This document shows positions 1 through 9,095 of a stretch of 64,000 bases of DNA, one piece after another (the first letter of the stretch is position 1; each line of letters starts with the position of its first letter). Position numbers and translations under genes: made by a program. The notes under the pieces are model-generated. The model saw only the letters and a list, made by a program, of their open reading frames with translations, searched no databases and was not told where the DNA came from. The stretch lies in NCBI RefSeq assembly GCF_900156315.1, contig NZ_FTNI01000019.1, positions 62,001-126,000 of the forward strand. The letters run 5' to 3'. Source of the DNA: Microbispora rosea. Its GTDB lineage: Bacteria > Actinomycetota > Actinomycetes > Streptosporangiales > Streptosporangiaceae.

Positions 1-2
1 TG

Positions 3-1427
3 GCGGTGCCCGACGACATCGACCGGGTCGACGTGGCCGGGGGCACGCTGACCGGCTGGTCGGCGCTGGTCACGCTGATCGGCGCGACCCGGCTCTACAG
101 CGGCGGCCACCTGACCGTGCTCGACCTGTCGGAGGGCGCGATCGCCAAGGACCTGATCGAGCTGGCGCGCAGGGGCGGGGACGACCCGCTCGTCTGGGTG
201 CTCCCGGTGGACCTGCCCCGGCTCGACCTGGGTGCGACGCTCAAGCCCGAGGCGTTCGCCGACGTGCTCGCCCACGTGGTGAGCGTCAGCGAGGAGACCA
301 GCAGGGACATCGGCTTCGACAACGCGATCCTGGAGCGCGTGCTGGAGGTCCTGGGCGAGAACGCGACGATCAGCCAGGTCACCGCCGCCCTGCGGGCGCT
401 GGCCCAGGTGGGCGACCCGCGCGACGACATGAAGGGCGGCCTGCTCACGGCGTCGCAGCTCGAACGCATCGGCACGCTGTTCGGCCGGGGCGTGGCCGAC
501 CGGGTGGTCATCGAGCGGGCCTGGGCGCTGGAGTCGCAGCTGCGCAAGCTGGAGACGCTGGGCTCCCAGGCCGTACGGCTGCCGCCCGCGCGGCTGCGGG
601 TGGTCAGCATGGACCGGCAGGCGGGGGTCTTCGGCAACCGGGTGCTCGGGACGTACGTCGCGACCGCGCTCACGCACATCCTGCGCCAGTCGCCGGCCAG
701 CGAGCGGCCCTGGTATCACACGATCATCGTGGCGGGCGCGGACAAGCTGCGCGGCGACGTGCTCGACCGGCTCATGGACGCCTGCGAGACCTCGCGCACC
801 GGGCTCGTGCTGACCTACCGCAGCCTCACCCCGACCGTGCGGGAGCGGCTCGGCCGGGGACACGCGGCGGTCGCGTTCATGCGCCTGGGCAACGCCGAGG
901 ACGCCCGGGTGGCCAGCGAGCACGTCGGCACCGAGCACCGCCTGGAGCTCGCCCAGCTCACCGAGACGTTCAGCACGGCGGTCAACGGCCCGAGCGGCTA
1001 CTACACCTCCACCGTCGGCGAGAGCCGTACGGAGGGGGAGGACAAGAGCGAGGGCGACCTGCGCGAGGACATCACCGAGTCGACCGAGTGGGGGCGGCGC
1101 GCGCCCACCGTGGTCGACGGGGTCCTGCAGCGGTCACGCGAGTTCCTGGTCGAGCCGCACCAGCTCCAGCAGCTTCCGACGACCTCCGTGATCGTCACCT
1201 ATTCGACGGCGGAGGGACGCCAGGTGCGCCTGGCGGACGCGAACCCGGCGATACTCACCTTCCCCAAGACGACGCTGGGGGAGTTCGAGGAGATCCGGCG
1301 GGCCGCTCTCACGCCCCCGGAGTCCGAGCCGGAGCCCGAACCGGAGCCGGAGGAGCCCGTGCTGCCCGATGTGCCGCCCAACCTCGGCCCGCCGCCGCCC
1401 CGCCTCGACTGGCGCAAGCGGTCATGA
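3..1427 (+). CDS. P-loop-like protein, partner of HerA-type ATPase (5' truncated)
   Basis: Function unknown. The reading frame is open to the left edge, so the N-terminus, which may hold a Walker A loop, is outside the window; GTG at 6 is only the first in-frame start codon seen. Residues 238-248 counted from that GTG (HTIIVAGADKL) look like a Walker B strand, followed by a sensor-like segment (GLVLTYRSLTP), which suggests a HerA/VirB4-type ATPase fold that may have lost some catalytic residues. The C-terminal 50 residues are a Glu-Pro-rich tail ending in a short basic motif, as in flexible partner-binding tails. The next gene begins 126 bp downstream on the same strand and encodes a complete HerA-like ATPase, so the two probably act together. 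Identification as an ATPase relative is inference. Confidence 0.6.
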   Translation, partial: AVPDDIDRVDVAGGTLTGWSALVTLIGATRLYSGGHLTVLDLSEGAIAKDLIELARRGGDDPLVWVLPVDLPRLDLGATLKPEAFADVLAHVVSVSEETSRDIGFDNAILERVLEVLGENATISQVTAALRALAQVGDPRDDMKGGLLTASQLERIGTLFGRGVADRVVIERAWALESQLRKLETLGSQAVRLPPARLRVVSMDRQAGVFGNRVLGTYVATALTHILRQSPASERPWYHTIIVAGADKLRGDVLDRLMDACETSRTGLVLTYRSLTPTVRERLGRGHAAVAFMRLGNAEDARVASEHVGTEHRLELAQLTETFSTAVNGPSGYYTSTVGESRTEGEDKSEGDLREDITESTEWGRRAPTVVDGVLQRSREFLVEPHQLQQLPTTSVIVTYSTAEGRQVRLADANPAILTFPKTTLGEFEEIRRAALTPPESEPEPEPEPEEPVLPDVPPNLGPPPPRLDWRKRS

Positions 1428-1553
1428 CCGCCTCCGAAACGTCGTACGCGCCCATGACACCGTCCGCTGTCGGTAAGGGCATCGTCAACCGGGGTGTGCG
1501 GGCGTGATCGTTCGAGGAGTCTCTCCCCTGTTCGTCGTCACCTGAGGGGTCTG

Positions 1554-4500
1554 ATGCAGCCGTTTCCCCTGAGCGGGCCGTGGTACCGGATTCAGGCGAT
1601 CACCGCCCCATCGCGTAGTTCGTCCGCGGAGTGGGACTTCGTCACGGTGCTCCCCGCGGTCCTGTCCGCCGCGCAGCGCAACCGGCCGTTCGTCATCGGC
1701 TGGCTGTCGCGGGGTTCGGGTGCGCCGCTGGAGCTCATCACCAACGCGGGACCGCTCACACCGCCCAAGCCGCCAAAGCGGGCGGCGACCACGCCGGAGC
1801 CGCCGGTCACCGGCCCGCAGCCGCTGCTGTTCCCCGGCGGCGCACGCGGCGTGGAGATCGGCGACGAGTGGCTGGCCGACCTCGCCGACCTGGTGTGGAC
1901 GCCGTGCCCCGGCCGTCAGGCCCCGCCGCTCTACGGCAGGCGCGAGCCGGAGCCCGACGAGACCAAGCGGCCCACGCTGTTCGAGTCGACGCTGGTCACG
2001 CTCATGTCCCGGCCGTTCGCGTGGGTGGTGGTCGCCGAGCCGACCGACCTGCTCGACGCCGAGGTGGCCCACCTGCGCACCCAGCTCAACGTGCTGCGCC
2101 AGTATGGCGACGCCTCGGAGCGGTCGCGGTTCGACGCCGAGCGGGCCGAGCGCAGGATGCAGGAGCTGGACGCCTTCCGCGAGGCGGGCCTGTGGAACGT
2201 CCGGGTGCTGGCCGGGGCGGCCGGCCCCGACGAGCTGCGCCAGATCGCGCCGGTGCTGGTCGGCTCGGTGGAGATGAGCCACCACCCCTACCGGCTGCGC
2301 AGCGCGATGTCGCTGCCCGCCCTGACCGGCGACGGCACCTGCGAGTCCGTGTACGGCTTCGGCGAGGCGCTGGCCGTCAACCTGCAGGACTCGGCCGACG
2401 GCGCGGCGGCGCCGTTCGCGGCGACGGCCGGGGCGCTCGCCGCGCTCGCCGGGCTGCCGCGCCGCGAGGTGCCGGGGGTCCGGGTGCTCGACGCGGGCTT
2501 CTTCGACGTGACGAGCGAGGCCGAGGTCGATGGGTCGGCGGAGACCGTCGACCTCGGCGCGATCGTCGACGGGCAGGACCGCGCCGTCGGAACCTTCCGG
2601 GTGCCGCTGGCCACGCTGAACCGCCACGCCTTCGTCACCGGCGCCACCGGCTCTGGCAAGTCGCAGACCGTGCGTCACCTGCTCGAGCAGCTCACCAAGG
2701 CGGGCATCCCGTGGCTGGCGATCGAGCCGGCCAAGTCGGAGTACGCCGCGATGGCCGGCCGGGTGGAGCACCTCGCGCCGCTGACCGTCATCAACCCCTC
2801 GGCGCCCGACAACGTGCCGATCAGCGTCAACCCGCTCGCGCCCGAGCCCGGCTATCCCGTGCAGGCCCACATCGACATGGTGAGGGCGCTGTTCATGGCG
2901 GCGTTCGACGCCGAGGAGCCGTTCCCGCAGATCATGTCGCTGGCGCTGCAGCGCGTCTACGAGGCCAACGGCTGGGACGTGGTCACCGGAGGCGGCATCC
3001 CGGGGGCCGCCGTGCAGCCGGCCGTGCCCACCCTGGAGCAGCTCCAGCAGCACGCGCTGGAGGTCATCCAGGAGATCGGGTACGGCAACGAGGTCCAGGC
3101 CGACGTCGAGGGTTTCATCAGCCTGCGCCTGCGCAGCCTGCGCGTCGGCAGCGCGGGCCGGTTCTTCGAGGGCGGCCACCCGGCCGACATCGGCGGCCTG
3201 CTCCAGCGCAACGTCGTGCTCGCGATCGAGGACGTGGCCAACGACGAGGACAAGGCGTTCCTCATGGGCACGCTGATCATCCGCATCGTGGAGCACCTGC
3301 GGATGCGCGCCCGCTCCGAACCGCGGGGCGAGGACGGCGCGGGCGGCCTGCGGCACGTCATCGTCATCGAGGAGGCCCACCGGCTGCTGCGCGACCGGGG
3401 CTCCCAGCGGGCCTCCACCCACGCCGTCGAGCTGCTGGCCGGGATGCTCGCCGAGATCAGGGCATACGGCGAGGGCATCATCGTGGCCGAGCAGATCCCC
3501 ACCAAGCTCGTCTCCGACGTGGTGAAGAACACGGCGCTCAAGGTCGTGCACCGGCTTCCGGCCGAGGACGACCGGGCGCTCGTCGGCGCGGCGATGAACC
3601 TGAGCGAGGACCAGTCGCGCCAGGTGGTGTCCCTCCAGCCGGGCTTCGCCGCGGTGTTCGCCGACGGCATGGACCGCCCGCTGCGCGTCCAGGTGCCGCT
3701 GGGCGAGGACCGCGAGCGCGAGACGCTCGGCCCGGTGCCGCCGATCTGCGGGCGGCGTTCGGCCGCCTGCGGGCGCGAGTGCCGTACGGGGAAGGCGTGC
3801 ACGCTGGTCGAGCTGCGCGAGGCCGACCTGCTCGCGGTCGCCCCCGAGTGGGCGTGGCTGCGGATCTGGACCGACACGGTCGTCCTGGCGTTCGTGACGA
3901 ACCGGTCGCTGCCGGGCGTGCCGCGCGTGCTCGCCGACATCTGGGCGGAGCTGCCGGCCAAGCGGCGCGAGTGCCTGCTGGCCACGCTGGTCGAGCGGTC
4001 GGTCGCGCGCCGCGCCTGGTCGCTGCGGACGTGGTTCGATCCCGCGCTGCTCACCGAGAAGGCCGCCGAGGTCGCCGCCGGGCTGCTCGCGGCGGGCCAG
4101 GCGGACGGCGGGGAGAGCGAGCCGCCGATGCGGGCGGGTGAGCGGCCGGGCGCGGCCTGGGTGATCCCGCAGGTCCGCTGGCTGCACGAGGTGGACCGGC
4201 TGTTCCCGTTCGGGCATCCGGCGCCCAACCTGCGCAGCCCGGCCCCGGCGATGGAGTATCCACTGTTCGGCACCGACCCCGCCGGTCGCCCGTACCCGCA
4301 CCAGGGGGTCAACGGCGCCGAGCCGGCCGAGGGCGGGGTCGCCGTCGGCGTGCGGACCGAACTGCTCGGCCACCGCGCCAAGGCGCTGCGCCACCACCCG
4401 CTGTCGATGGAGGTGGACCGCAACCGGGCCCTGGCCTGGCGGGTCATCCTGGGCGACGACGAGCACGAGGGCATCCAGCGCGACGTGACGACGGTCGCCA

Positions 4501-4643
4501 TCGGGGTGGAGCCGCGCGAACGGGTCAAATACGTGGCCCAGACGATGAGTGCGGGCTGGGTGGAGACCGTGCTGTCCTGGCCGCGCCGGTTCGTCCTGCC
4601 GTTCGACGGCGACACCCCCGCGGAGCTGTCCTTCGGAGCGTGA
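1554..4643 (+). CDS. HerA/VirB4-like ATP-binding protein (DUF87-type)
   Basis: Predicted DNA-translocase or conjugation-type ATPase of 1029 aa. Walker A is GATGSGKS at 363-370 and Walker B is HVIVIEEAH at 601-609 with a double acidic pair, both typical of the HerA/FtsK/VirB4 superfamily. About 340 residues of family-specific N-terminal region precede the motor and contain a predicted coiled coil near 180-215. A Cys cluster, C732-x6-C739-x3-C743-x5-C749, follows the motor and could bind zinc. The ATG at 1554 is preferred over an upstream in-frame start at 1494 because GAGGGG lies four bases before it. No nuclease, relaxase or Sir2 partner is seen nearby, so a defence, repair or transfer role cannot be assigned. 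Confidence 0.8.
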   Translation: MQPFPLSGPWYRIQAITAPSRSSSAEWDFVTVLPAVLSAAQRNRPFVIGWLSRGSGAPLELITNAGPLTPPKPPKRAATTPEPPVTGPQPLLFPGGARGVEIGDEWLADLADLVWTPCPGRQAPPLYGRREPEPDETKRPTLFESTLVTLMSRPFAWVVVAEPTDLLDAEVAHLRTQLNVLRQYGDASERSRFDAERAERRMQELDAFREAGLWNVRVLAGAAGPDELRQIAPVLVGSVEMSHHPYRLRSAMSLPALTGDGTCESVYGFGEALAVNLQDSADGAAAPFAATAGALAALAGLPRREVPGVRVLDAGFFDVTSEAEVDGSAETVDLGAIVDGQDRAVGTFRVPLATLNRHAFVTGATGSGKSQTVRHLLEQLTKAGIPWLAIEPAKSEYAAMAGRVEHLAPLTVINPSAPDNVPISVNPLAPEPGYPVQAHIDMVRALFMAAFDAEEPFPQIMSLALQRVYEANGWDVVTGGGIPGAAVQPAVPTLEQLQQHALEVIQEIGYGNEVQADVEGFISLRLRSLRVGSAGRFFEGGHPADIGGLLQRNVVLAIEDVANDEDKAFLMGTLIIRIVEHLRMRARSEPRGEDGAGGLRHVIVIEEAHRLLRDRGSQRASTHAVELLAGMLAEIRAYGEGIIVAEQIPTKLVSDVVKNTALKVVHRLPAEDDRALVGAAMNLSEDQSRQVVSLQPGFAAVFADGMDRPLRVQVPLGEDRERETLGPVPPICGRRSAACGRECRTGKACTLVELREADLLAVAPEWAWLRIWTDTVVLAFVTNRSLPGVPRVLADIWAELPAKRRECLLATLVERSVARRAWSLRTWFDPALLTEKAAEVAAGLLAAGQADGGESEPPMRAGERPGAAWVIPQVRWLHEVDRLFPFGHPAPNLRSPAPAMEYPLFGTDPAGRPYPHQGVNGAEPAEGGVAVGVRTELLGHRAKALRHHPLSMEVDRNRALAWRVILGDDEHEGIQRDVTTVAIGVEPRERVKYVAQTMSAGWVETVLSWPRRFVLPFDGDTPAELSFGA

Positions 4644-4676
4644 TCCCCCCAACTTCGTAAGGAGTCCCGAGAGCCC

Positions 4677-5231
4677 ATGCCCGCCCCTCGTCTGCGGCGA
4701 CTCGCGTCCCAACTCACCTGGCACTGGGAGCACCAGCTGCGGCCACGCCTGTCCGGCCTCACCGACGCCGAATACCTGTGGGAGCCGGTGGAGGGATGCT
4801 GGTCGATCCGGGCGCGGCCGGACGGCGCCTTCGCGCTGGACTGGGCGTTCCCGGCGCCCGACCCGGCGCCGCTGACCACCATCGCCTGGCGGCTGGCGCA
4901 CATCGGCCAGACGCTCGCGCAGCGGGCCGACTTCCACTTCGGCGACGGCACGCTGACGATGGATCGGATCCGGTGGCCGGGGCCGACCGCGACCGAGGGG
5001 CTGGCCTGGCTGGACGGCGCGTACGCCGGCTGGACCGCCGGCCTCGCCGCGGCGGACGACGGCATGCTCACGCGGCGCAGCGACGGTCCGCCGGGGACGC
5101 TCGACGGCCGCTTCCCCTTCGCCGACGTGATCTTGCATGTGAACCGGGAAGTCATCCACCACGGGGCCGAGGTCGCGCTGCTCCGCGACCTCTACCGAGC
5201 CCGGCGGCCCGGTTCTCCCGGAACGGCGTAG
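4677..5231 (+). CDS. DinB superfamily protein
   Basis: A 184-residue four-helix-bundle protein of the DinB/mycothiol-dependent superfamily. The family usually binds a metal through three His residues; candidates here are H75 in the helix WRLAHIGQTL and H154 plus H161/H162 in the C-terminal helix HVNREVIHHGAEVALLRDLY. Several family members use mycothiol for maleylpyruvate isomerisation or thiol transfer, but no substrate can be read here. It lies 33 bp after the HerA-like gene with AAGGAG upstream of the ATG, so it may share that transcript although no functional link is evident. Confidence 0.8.
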   Translation: MPAPRLRRLASQLTWHWEHQLRPRLSGLTDAEYLWEPVEGCWSIRARPDGAFALDWAFPAPDPAPLTTIAWRLAHIGQTLAQRADFHFGDGTLTMDRIRWPGPTATEGLAWLDGAYAGWTAGLAAADDGMLTRRSDGPPGTLDGRFPFADVILHVNREVIHHGAEVALLRDLYRARRPGSPGTA

Positions 5232-5324
5232 GGCGGGCGGAGGCCGGCGGAGAGACGACCGGCGCGGGGGCACGGCGGGCACCGCTACGTCGGCGCAGGC
5301 TCCGGGCGCGGTTAGGATCTCGGC

Positions 5325-6599
5325 ATGAGTCAGCTTCCGTTGCGGGCGCAGCTCGCCAGCGCCCTGGGCCGCACGGCCGCGACGCTGTCCAGGGCCACCG
5401 GGCGTGGCGACGGCTCGGTGATCGGCGGCAGGGTCGGCCTCATGCTGGAGCCCGACCTGCTGCGCAAGCTCGCGGCCGACCGCAAGCTCGTCCTGGTCAG
5501 CGCCACGAACGGCAAAACCACGACGACACGTCTGATCACCTCTGCGCTGCAGGAACTCGGCGACGTGGCGACGAACGCCTTCGGCGCCAACATGCCCGCC
5601 GGGCACGTGTCGGCGCTCGCCTCCAACAAGGACGCGCCGTACGGCGTGCTGGAGGTCGACGAGAAGTATCTCCCCGAGGTCCTCGACACCACCAACGCCG
5701 GCCTCGTCTGCCTCATGAACCTGAGCCGCGACCAGATGGACCGGGCGGCCGAGATCTGGCTGCTCGCCCAGAAGTGGCGCCGCGCCCTGGCCGGCAGACC
5801 CGTGCACGTGATCGCCAACTGCGACGACCCGCTGGTCACCTGGGGCGCGTCCACCGCCGCCCGGGTCACGTGGGTGGCGGCCGGGCAGCGCTGGCGCGAG
5901 GACTCCTGGTGCTGCCCCGAGTGCGGCGGCCCGCTCGACCGCTCCGGCTTCGGCAACGGCGGTCAGGGCCTCACCGCGGCACAGATGGCCGACACCAACT
6001 GGGCGTGCCGTGAGTGCACCTTCCGCCGGCCCGAGCCGAGCTGGGTGCTCGACGGGGAGTACGTGACCGATCCCCGGGGGCAGCACTGGCGCCTGGACAT
6101 CCAGCTTCCCGGCCAGGCCAACCGGGCCAACGCCGCCGTGGCGCTGGCGGTCGCCGAGACCCTCGGCCTCGATCCGGCCAGGGCGCTGCCCAGGCTGCGG
6201 ATGGTCACCTCCGTCGCCGGGCGCTACACGACCGTGGAGCGGGACGGCCGGTCGCTGCGGCTGCTGCTGGCGAAGAACCCGGCCGGCTGGCTGGAGGCGT
6301 TCGACGTCGCCGACCCGGCGCTGCCGATCATCCTGTCGGTCAACGCGCAGGGGCCCGACGGCCGCGACACCTCCTGGCTGTGGGACGTCGACTACCGCAT
6401 CCTGCGCGGCAGGCCCGTCCTCGTCACCGGCGAGCGCCGCCTCGACCTCGCGCTGCGGCTGGCCGTGGCCGGGGTCCCCTTCCAGCTCTGCGACTCGTTC
6501 GAGCAGGCGGTGGGCCTTCTCGCGCCCGGCAAGATCGACGTGATCGCCAACTACACCGCGTTCCAGCAGATCCGAGCGGAGTTCGGCCGTGCAGTCTGA
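5325..6599 (+). CDS. murT: Lipid II isoglutaminyl synthase, MurT subunit
   Basis: ATP-dependent Mur-ligase-like subunit that, with GatD, amidates the alpha-carboxyl of D-Glu2 in lipid II stem peptides. The P-loop ATNGKTTTT sits at 60-68. A four-Cys ribbon is visible: C197 and C200 (CCPEC) paired with C228 and C231 (CREC), a feature of MurT proteins. The C-terminal DUF1727 domain completes the 424-aa protein, the usual length. A -10 like TAGGAT at 5313-5318 is six bases before the ATG and no ribosome binding site is seen, so the mRNA is probably leaderless. gatD overlaps its 3' end by 11 bp, consistent with a stoichiometric complex. Confidence 0.95.
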   Translation: MSQLPLRAQLASALGRTAATLSRATGRGDGSVIGGRVGLMLEPDLLRKLAADRKLVLVSATNGKTTTTRLITSALQELGDVATNAFGANMPAGHVSALASNKDAPYGVLEVDEKYLPEVLDTTNAGLVCLMNLSRDQMDRAAEIWLLAQKWRRALAGRPVHVIANCDDPLVTWGASTAARVTWVAAGQRWREDSWCCPECGGPLDRSGFGNGGQGLTAAQMADTNWACRECTFRRPEPSWVLDGEYVTDPRGQHWRLDIQLPGQANRANAAVALAVAETLGLDPARALPRLRMVTSVAGRYTTVERDGRSLRLLLAKNPAGWLEAFDVADPALPIILSVNAQGPDGRDTSWLWDVDYRILRGRPVLVTGERRLDLALRLAVAGVPFQLCDSFEQAVGLLAPGKIDVIANYTAFQQIRAEFGRAV

Positions 6600-7296
6600 A
6601 TTGTCCATCGTCTGGATCTATCCCGACCTTCTCAGCACGTACGGGGACCAGGGCAACGTCCTGGTGCTGGAGCAGCGGGCCAGGGCCCGGGGCATCCAGA
6701 CCAGGACCGTCCACGTACGGTCGTCCGACCCCGTGCCGCAGCAGGGCGACATCTACCTGATCGGCGGCGGCGAGGACCGGCCGCAGATCCTCGGGGCCGA
6801 GCGGCTGCGCCGGGACGGCGGCCTGCACGCCGCGATCCAGCGCGGCGCCGCCCTCCTGGCGGTCTGCGCCGGCTATCAGATCATGGGCACGGTGTTCGGC
6901 GGCGAGGAAGGGCAGCCGGTGCCCGGCATCGGCCTGCTGGACATCAGCTCGGGACGGGGCGAGCGGCGCGCCGTCGGCGAGCTGGCCGCCGAGGTGGACC
7001 CCGCGCTGGGCCTGCCCACGCTGACGGGCTTCGAGAACCACATGGGCGTGACCAGGCTCGGCCCCGGCGTGCGCCCGCTGTCGCGGACCCTCACCGGCAT
7101 CGGCAACGGCGACGGCACGGAGGGCTGCTACGCGGGCCGTGTCATCGGCACCTACCTGCACGGGCCGGCGCTCGCCCGCAACCCCGCGCTGGCCGACCTG
7201 CTGCTGAGCTGGGTGACCGGACCGCTGCCGCCGATCGAGGACAGCTGGTATCAGGCGCTGCGCGACGAACGCCTGCGCGCGGTGCTGCCGAGCTGA
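6589..7296 (+). CDS. gatD: Lipid II isoglutaminyl synthase, GatD glutaminase subunit
   Basis: Class I glutamine amidotransferase (CobB/CobQ-like) of 235 aa that supplies ammonia to MurT. The catalytic Cys is C93 in LLAVCAGYQIMG and the catalytic His is H191 in GTYLHGPAL; both positions agree within two residues with the well-studied staphylococcal enzyme, as I recall it. The start is GTG at 6589 inside the end of murT, an 11-bp overlap that points to translational coupling. The pair forms a two-gene operon whose 3' end abuts a convergent DsrE gene. Confidence 0.95.
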   Translation: MQSELSIVWIYPDLLSTYGDQGNVLVLEQRARARGIQTRTVHVRSSDPVPQQGDIYLIGGGEDRPQILGAERLRRDGGLHAAIQRGAALLAVCAGYQIMGTVFGGEEGQPVPGIGLLDISSGRGERRAVGELAAEVDPALGLPTLTGFENHMGVTRLGPGVRPLSRTLTGIGNGDGTEGCYAGRVIGTYLHGPALARNPALADLLLSWVTGPLPPIEDSWYQALRDERLRAVLPS

Positions 7297-7317
7297 CCCC
7301 CGGCGCATCCGGGCCGG

Positions 7318-7680
7318 TCAGTAGATCAGCGCCTGCACGCCCTCGCCCAGGGCCTCCTCGACGAACGTGGAGGCCCCGGCGATGCGCACACCGTCGATCA
7401 CGTCGTCCACGGTGATGCCCCTGCGGGCGGCGCACTGGGTGCACAGCGTGACCCGGCCCGCGGCGAGCACGGCGTCGAGCAGGTCTTCCAGCGGGGCGGC
7501 CTCGGCCAGGGTGAACTCCTTGGCCCGGCCCGGCAGCGCGAACCACGAGGACTCGCCGGTCAGCCACAGCGAGACCGGGACGCCGCTCGCCAGCGCGGCC
7601 GCCGCGACCGTGAACGCCTGGTTGCAGCGCTCCGGGGCGTCCGCCCCCGCCGTCACCTTGATCACCAGTGATCGTGCCAT
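7318..7680 (-). CDS. DsrE/DsrF-like family protein
   Basis: Small 120-aa cytoplasmic protein of the DsrE fold, a group that often carries persulfide sulfur on a Cys or binds small ligands. Cys residues are C19 and the pair C80/C83 (LCTQC). No other sulfur-relay genes are nearby, so a sulfur-transfer role is only possible. On the minus strand TAGGCT lies six bases before the ATG and no ribosome binding site is visible, suggesting a leaderless transcript. The gene converges on gatD, with 21 bp between the stop codons. Confidence 0.8.
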   Translation of the reverse strand: MARSLVIKVTAGADAPERCNQAFTVAAAALASGVPVSLWLTGESSWFALPGRAKEFTLAEAAPLEDLLDAVLAAGRVTLCTQCAARRGITVDDVIDGVRIAGASTFVEEALGEGVQALIY

Positions 7681-7798
7681 GCTGCGAGCCTAGTCCGCCG
7701 GGGTCGCCGCCGTGCCGCCGCATACCGTACAAGTTGGGCAATCGGGGCATGCCGCGCATGGTGCGAGGGCCCACTCGCGCGCCTCTAAGCTCGTCTCC

Positions 7799-8296
7799 AT
7801 GGACGTACATCCCGACCTCGAGCCGATCGCCTTCCTCCTGGGCCGCTGGGAGGGGGCCGGGGTGATCGGCTATCCCACCATGGAGAGCGCCAACTTCGGC
7901 CAGGAGATCGTCTTCGGGCACAACGGGAAACCGTTCCTGACCTACGAGAGCCGCACGTGGCTGCTCGACGCCGAGGGCAGCAAGGTCCGGCCTCTGTCCA
8001 CCGAGACGGGGTTCTGGCGGATGCAGCCCGAGCGCCAGATCGAGGTGTGCCTCGCGCATCCGACCGGCATTGTGGAGATCTACGTGGGGGAGGTCGTCTT
8101 CCACAAGATCGAGCTGCACACGGACGTGGTCGCGCGGACCACGACGGCCAAGGAGTACAACGCGGGCCACCGGCTCTACGGCCTGGTCAACGGCAACCTC
8201 ATGTACGCCTACGACATGGCGGCGATGGGGCACCCGCTGCAGTCGCACGCCTCGGCGGAGCTCAAGCGGGTCGGCGACTCCGGCGAACAGAACTGA
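7799..8296 (+). CDS. Nitrobindin-like heme/FABP-fold protein (DUF1794)
   Basis: A 165-aa beta-barrel protein. The nitrobindin signature GxWxGxG is at 15-21 (GRWEGAG), and His residues at 145 and 150 near the C-terminus include the likely axial heme ligand of the family. Characterised relatives bind ferric heme and react with NO or peroxynitrite; that role is inferred here. The ATG at 7799 is chosen because a -10 like TAAGCT ends seven bases upstream, giving a leaderless mRNA, and because it gives the usual family length. It is divergent from the DsrE gene, and a Fur-family gene follows. Confidence 0.88.
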   Translation: MDVHPDLEPIAFLLGRWEGAGVIGYPTMESANFGQEIVFGHNGKPFLTYESRTWLLDAEGSKVRPLSTETGFWRMQPERQIEVCLAHPTGIVEIYVGEVVFHKIELHTDVVARTTTAKEYNAGHRLYGLVNGNLMYAYDMAAMGHPLQSHASAELKRVGDSGEQN

Positions 8297-8681
8297 CGAA
8301 CAAAACGCCGGCGAATATCCGAGCGGAGAAAGAAAGAACCCCGGGCGCGCTCCGCCTCATAACGAGGCGGGCCGGCTGGACCATGGCCGGGACGGAAGTC
8401 GTCCGCGGCCGCCGGCTGCCCGGGGTTCCGGTGTCTGTCGAGGATTCGCCAGGATGTCGTCCGACATCCAGACGGAAGGTCCAGATGGACGAGTCCTAGC
8501 GGACAGCCACCTCGCTAGCCCAAGAATGATCAACCATTGTCTGGACCACCTCCCTTCTGCGTGCCTTCACGCTATGCGAGGGCCCCGCGCGGGGGCAAAC
8601 GATTAATGCGATGAAGTCCGCGCCCTTCCCGCGGCAGCCGGGAGGACTCCCCCCGGGCGGGGCACGACTTACACTCTGGGC
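8297..8681. other. Intergenic region between nitrobindin and Fur-family genes
   Basis: 385 bp without a convincing gene in either strand. It holds a small hairpin (CCGCCTC/GAGGCGG at 8352-8370, loop ATAAC, no T-run) that could weakly end the nitrobindin transcript. TACACT at 8670-8675 ends six bases before the Fur ATG and is the likely -10 of a leaderless promoter. I see no riboswitch fold or repeat array. Confidence 0.6.
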
Positions 8682-9095
8682 ATGGCCGAGACTTGGCACG
8701 AGGAGCTGCGGGCCCGCGGCTACCGGATCACCCCCCAGCGGCAGCTCGTGCTGGAGGCGGTCACCGAGCTGGGACACGCCACCCCCGAGGACATCTGCTG
8801 CCGGGTGCAGCAGACGGCCAGGGGCGTCAACATCTCGACCGTCTACCGGACCCTGGAGCTCCTGGAGGAGCTCGGGCTGGTCACCCACACCCATCTCGGC
8901 CACGGTGCTCCCACCTATCACCTCGCCTCGGAGGCCGACCACGTCCACCTCGTCTGCCGGGGTTGCGGCGAGGTCACCGAGGTGGCCCCCGCGATGGTGG
9001 ACGGCCTCGTCTCGGCCCTCGACGACGAACTGGGCTTCGCGACCGACGTCCGCCATCTCACAGTTTTCGGGGCTTGCCGTAAATGCCGCCTTTGA
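8682..9095 (+). CDS. Fur-family metalloregulator, probably Nur-like (nickel)
   Basis: A 137-aa metal-dependent repressor with an N-terminal winged helix (ITPQRQLVLEAV ... STVYRTLELL) and a C-terminal dimer domain. Structural zinc ligands are C92/C95 and C132/C135. Other potential metal ligands are H32, H69, H71, H87, H89 and H125. From memory, the Streptomyces nickel regulator Nur uses His70/72/126 for nickel; H69/H71/H125 match with a one-residue offset, whereas classic Fur and PerR lack the HxH at 69-71. I therefore favour Nur over Fur or Zur, without proof. Targets would be nickel uptake or superoxide dismutase genes, none of which is in this window. Confidence 0.82.
   Translation: MAETWHEELRARGYRITPQRQLVLEAVTELGHATPEDICCRVQQTARGVNISTVYRTLELLEELGLVTHTHLGHGAPTYHLASEADHVHLVCRGCGEVTEVAPAMVDGLVSALDDELGFATDVRHLTVFGACRKCRL

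Noticed and set aside
1-4643. Conjugative element or phage based on the HerA/VirB4-like ATPase
   Set aside because: No relaxase, integrase, coupling protein or structural genes accompany it within the window.
1485-6608. A 1707-codon open frame on the minus strand, and similar very long antisense frames at 54134-57976 and 37938-39995
   Set aside because: They are antisense shadows caused by high G/C third positions; their translations are low-complexity Arg/Pro/Gly/His-rich and match no family, while the plus- or minus-strand genes they cover have clear motifs.
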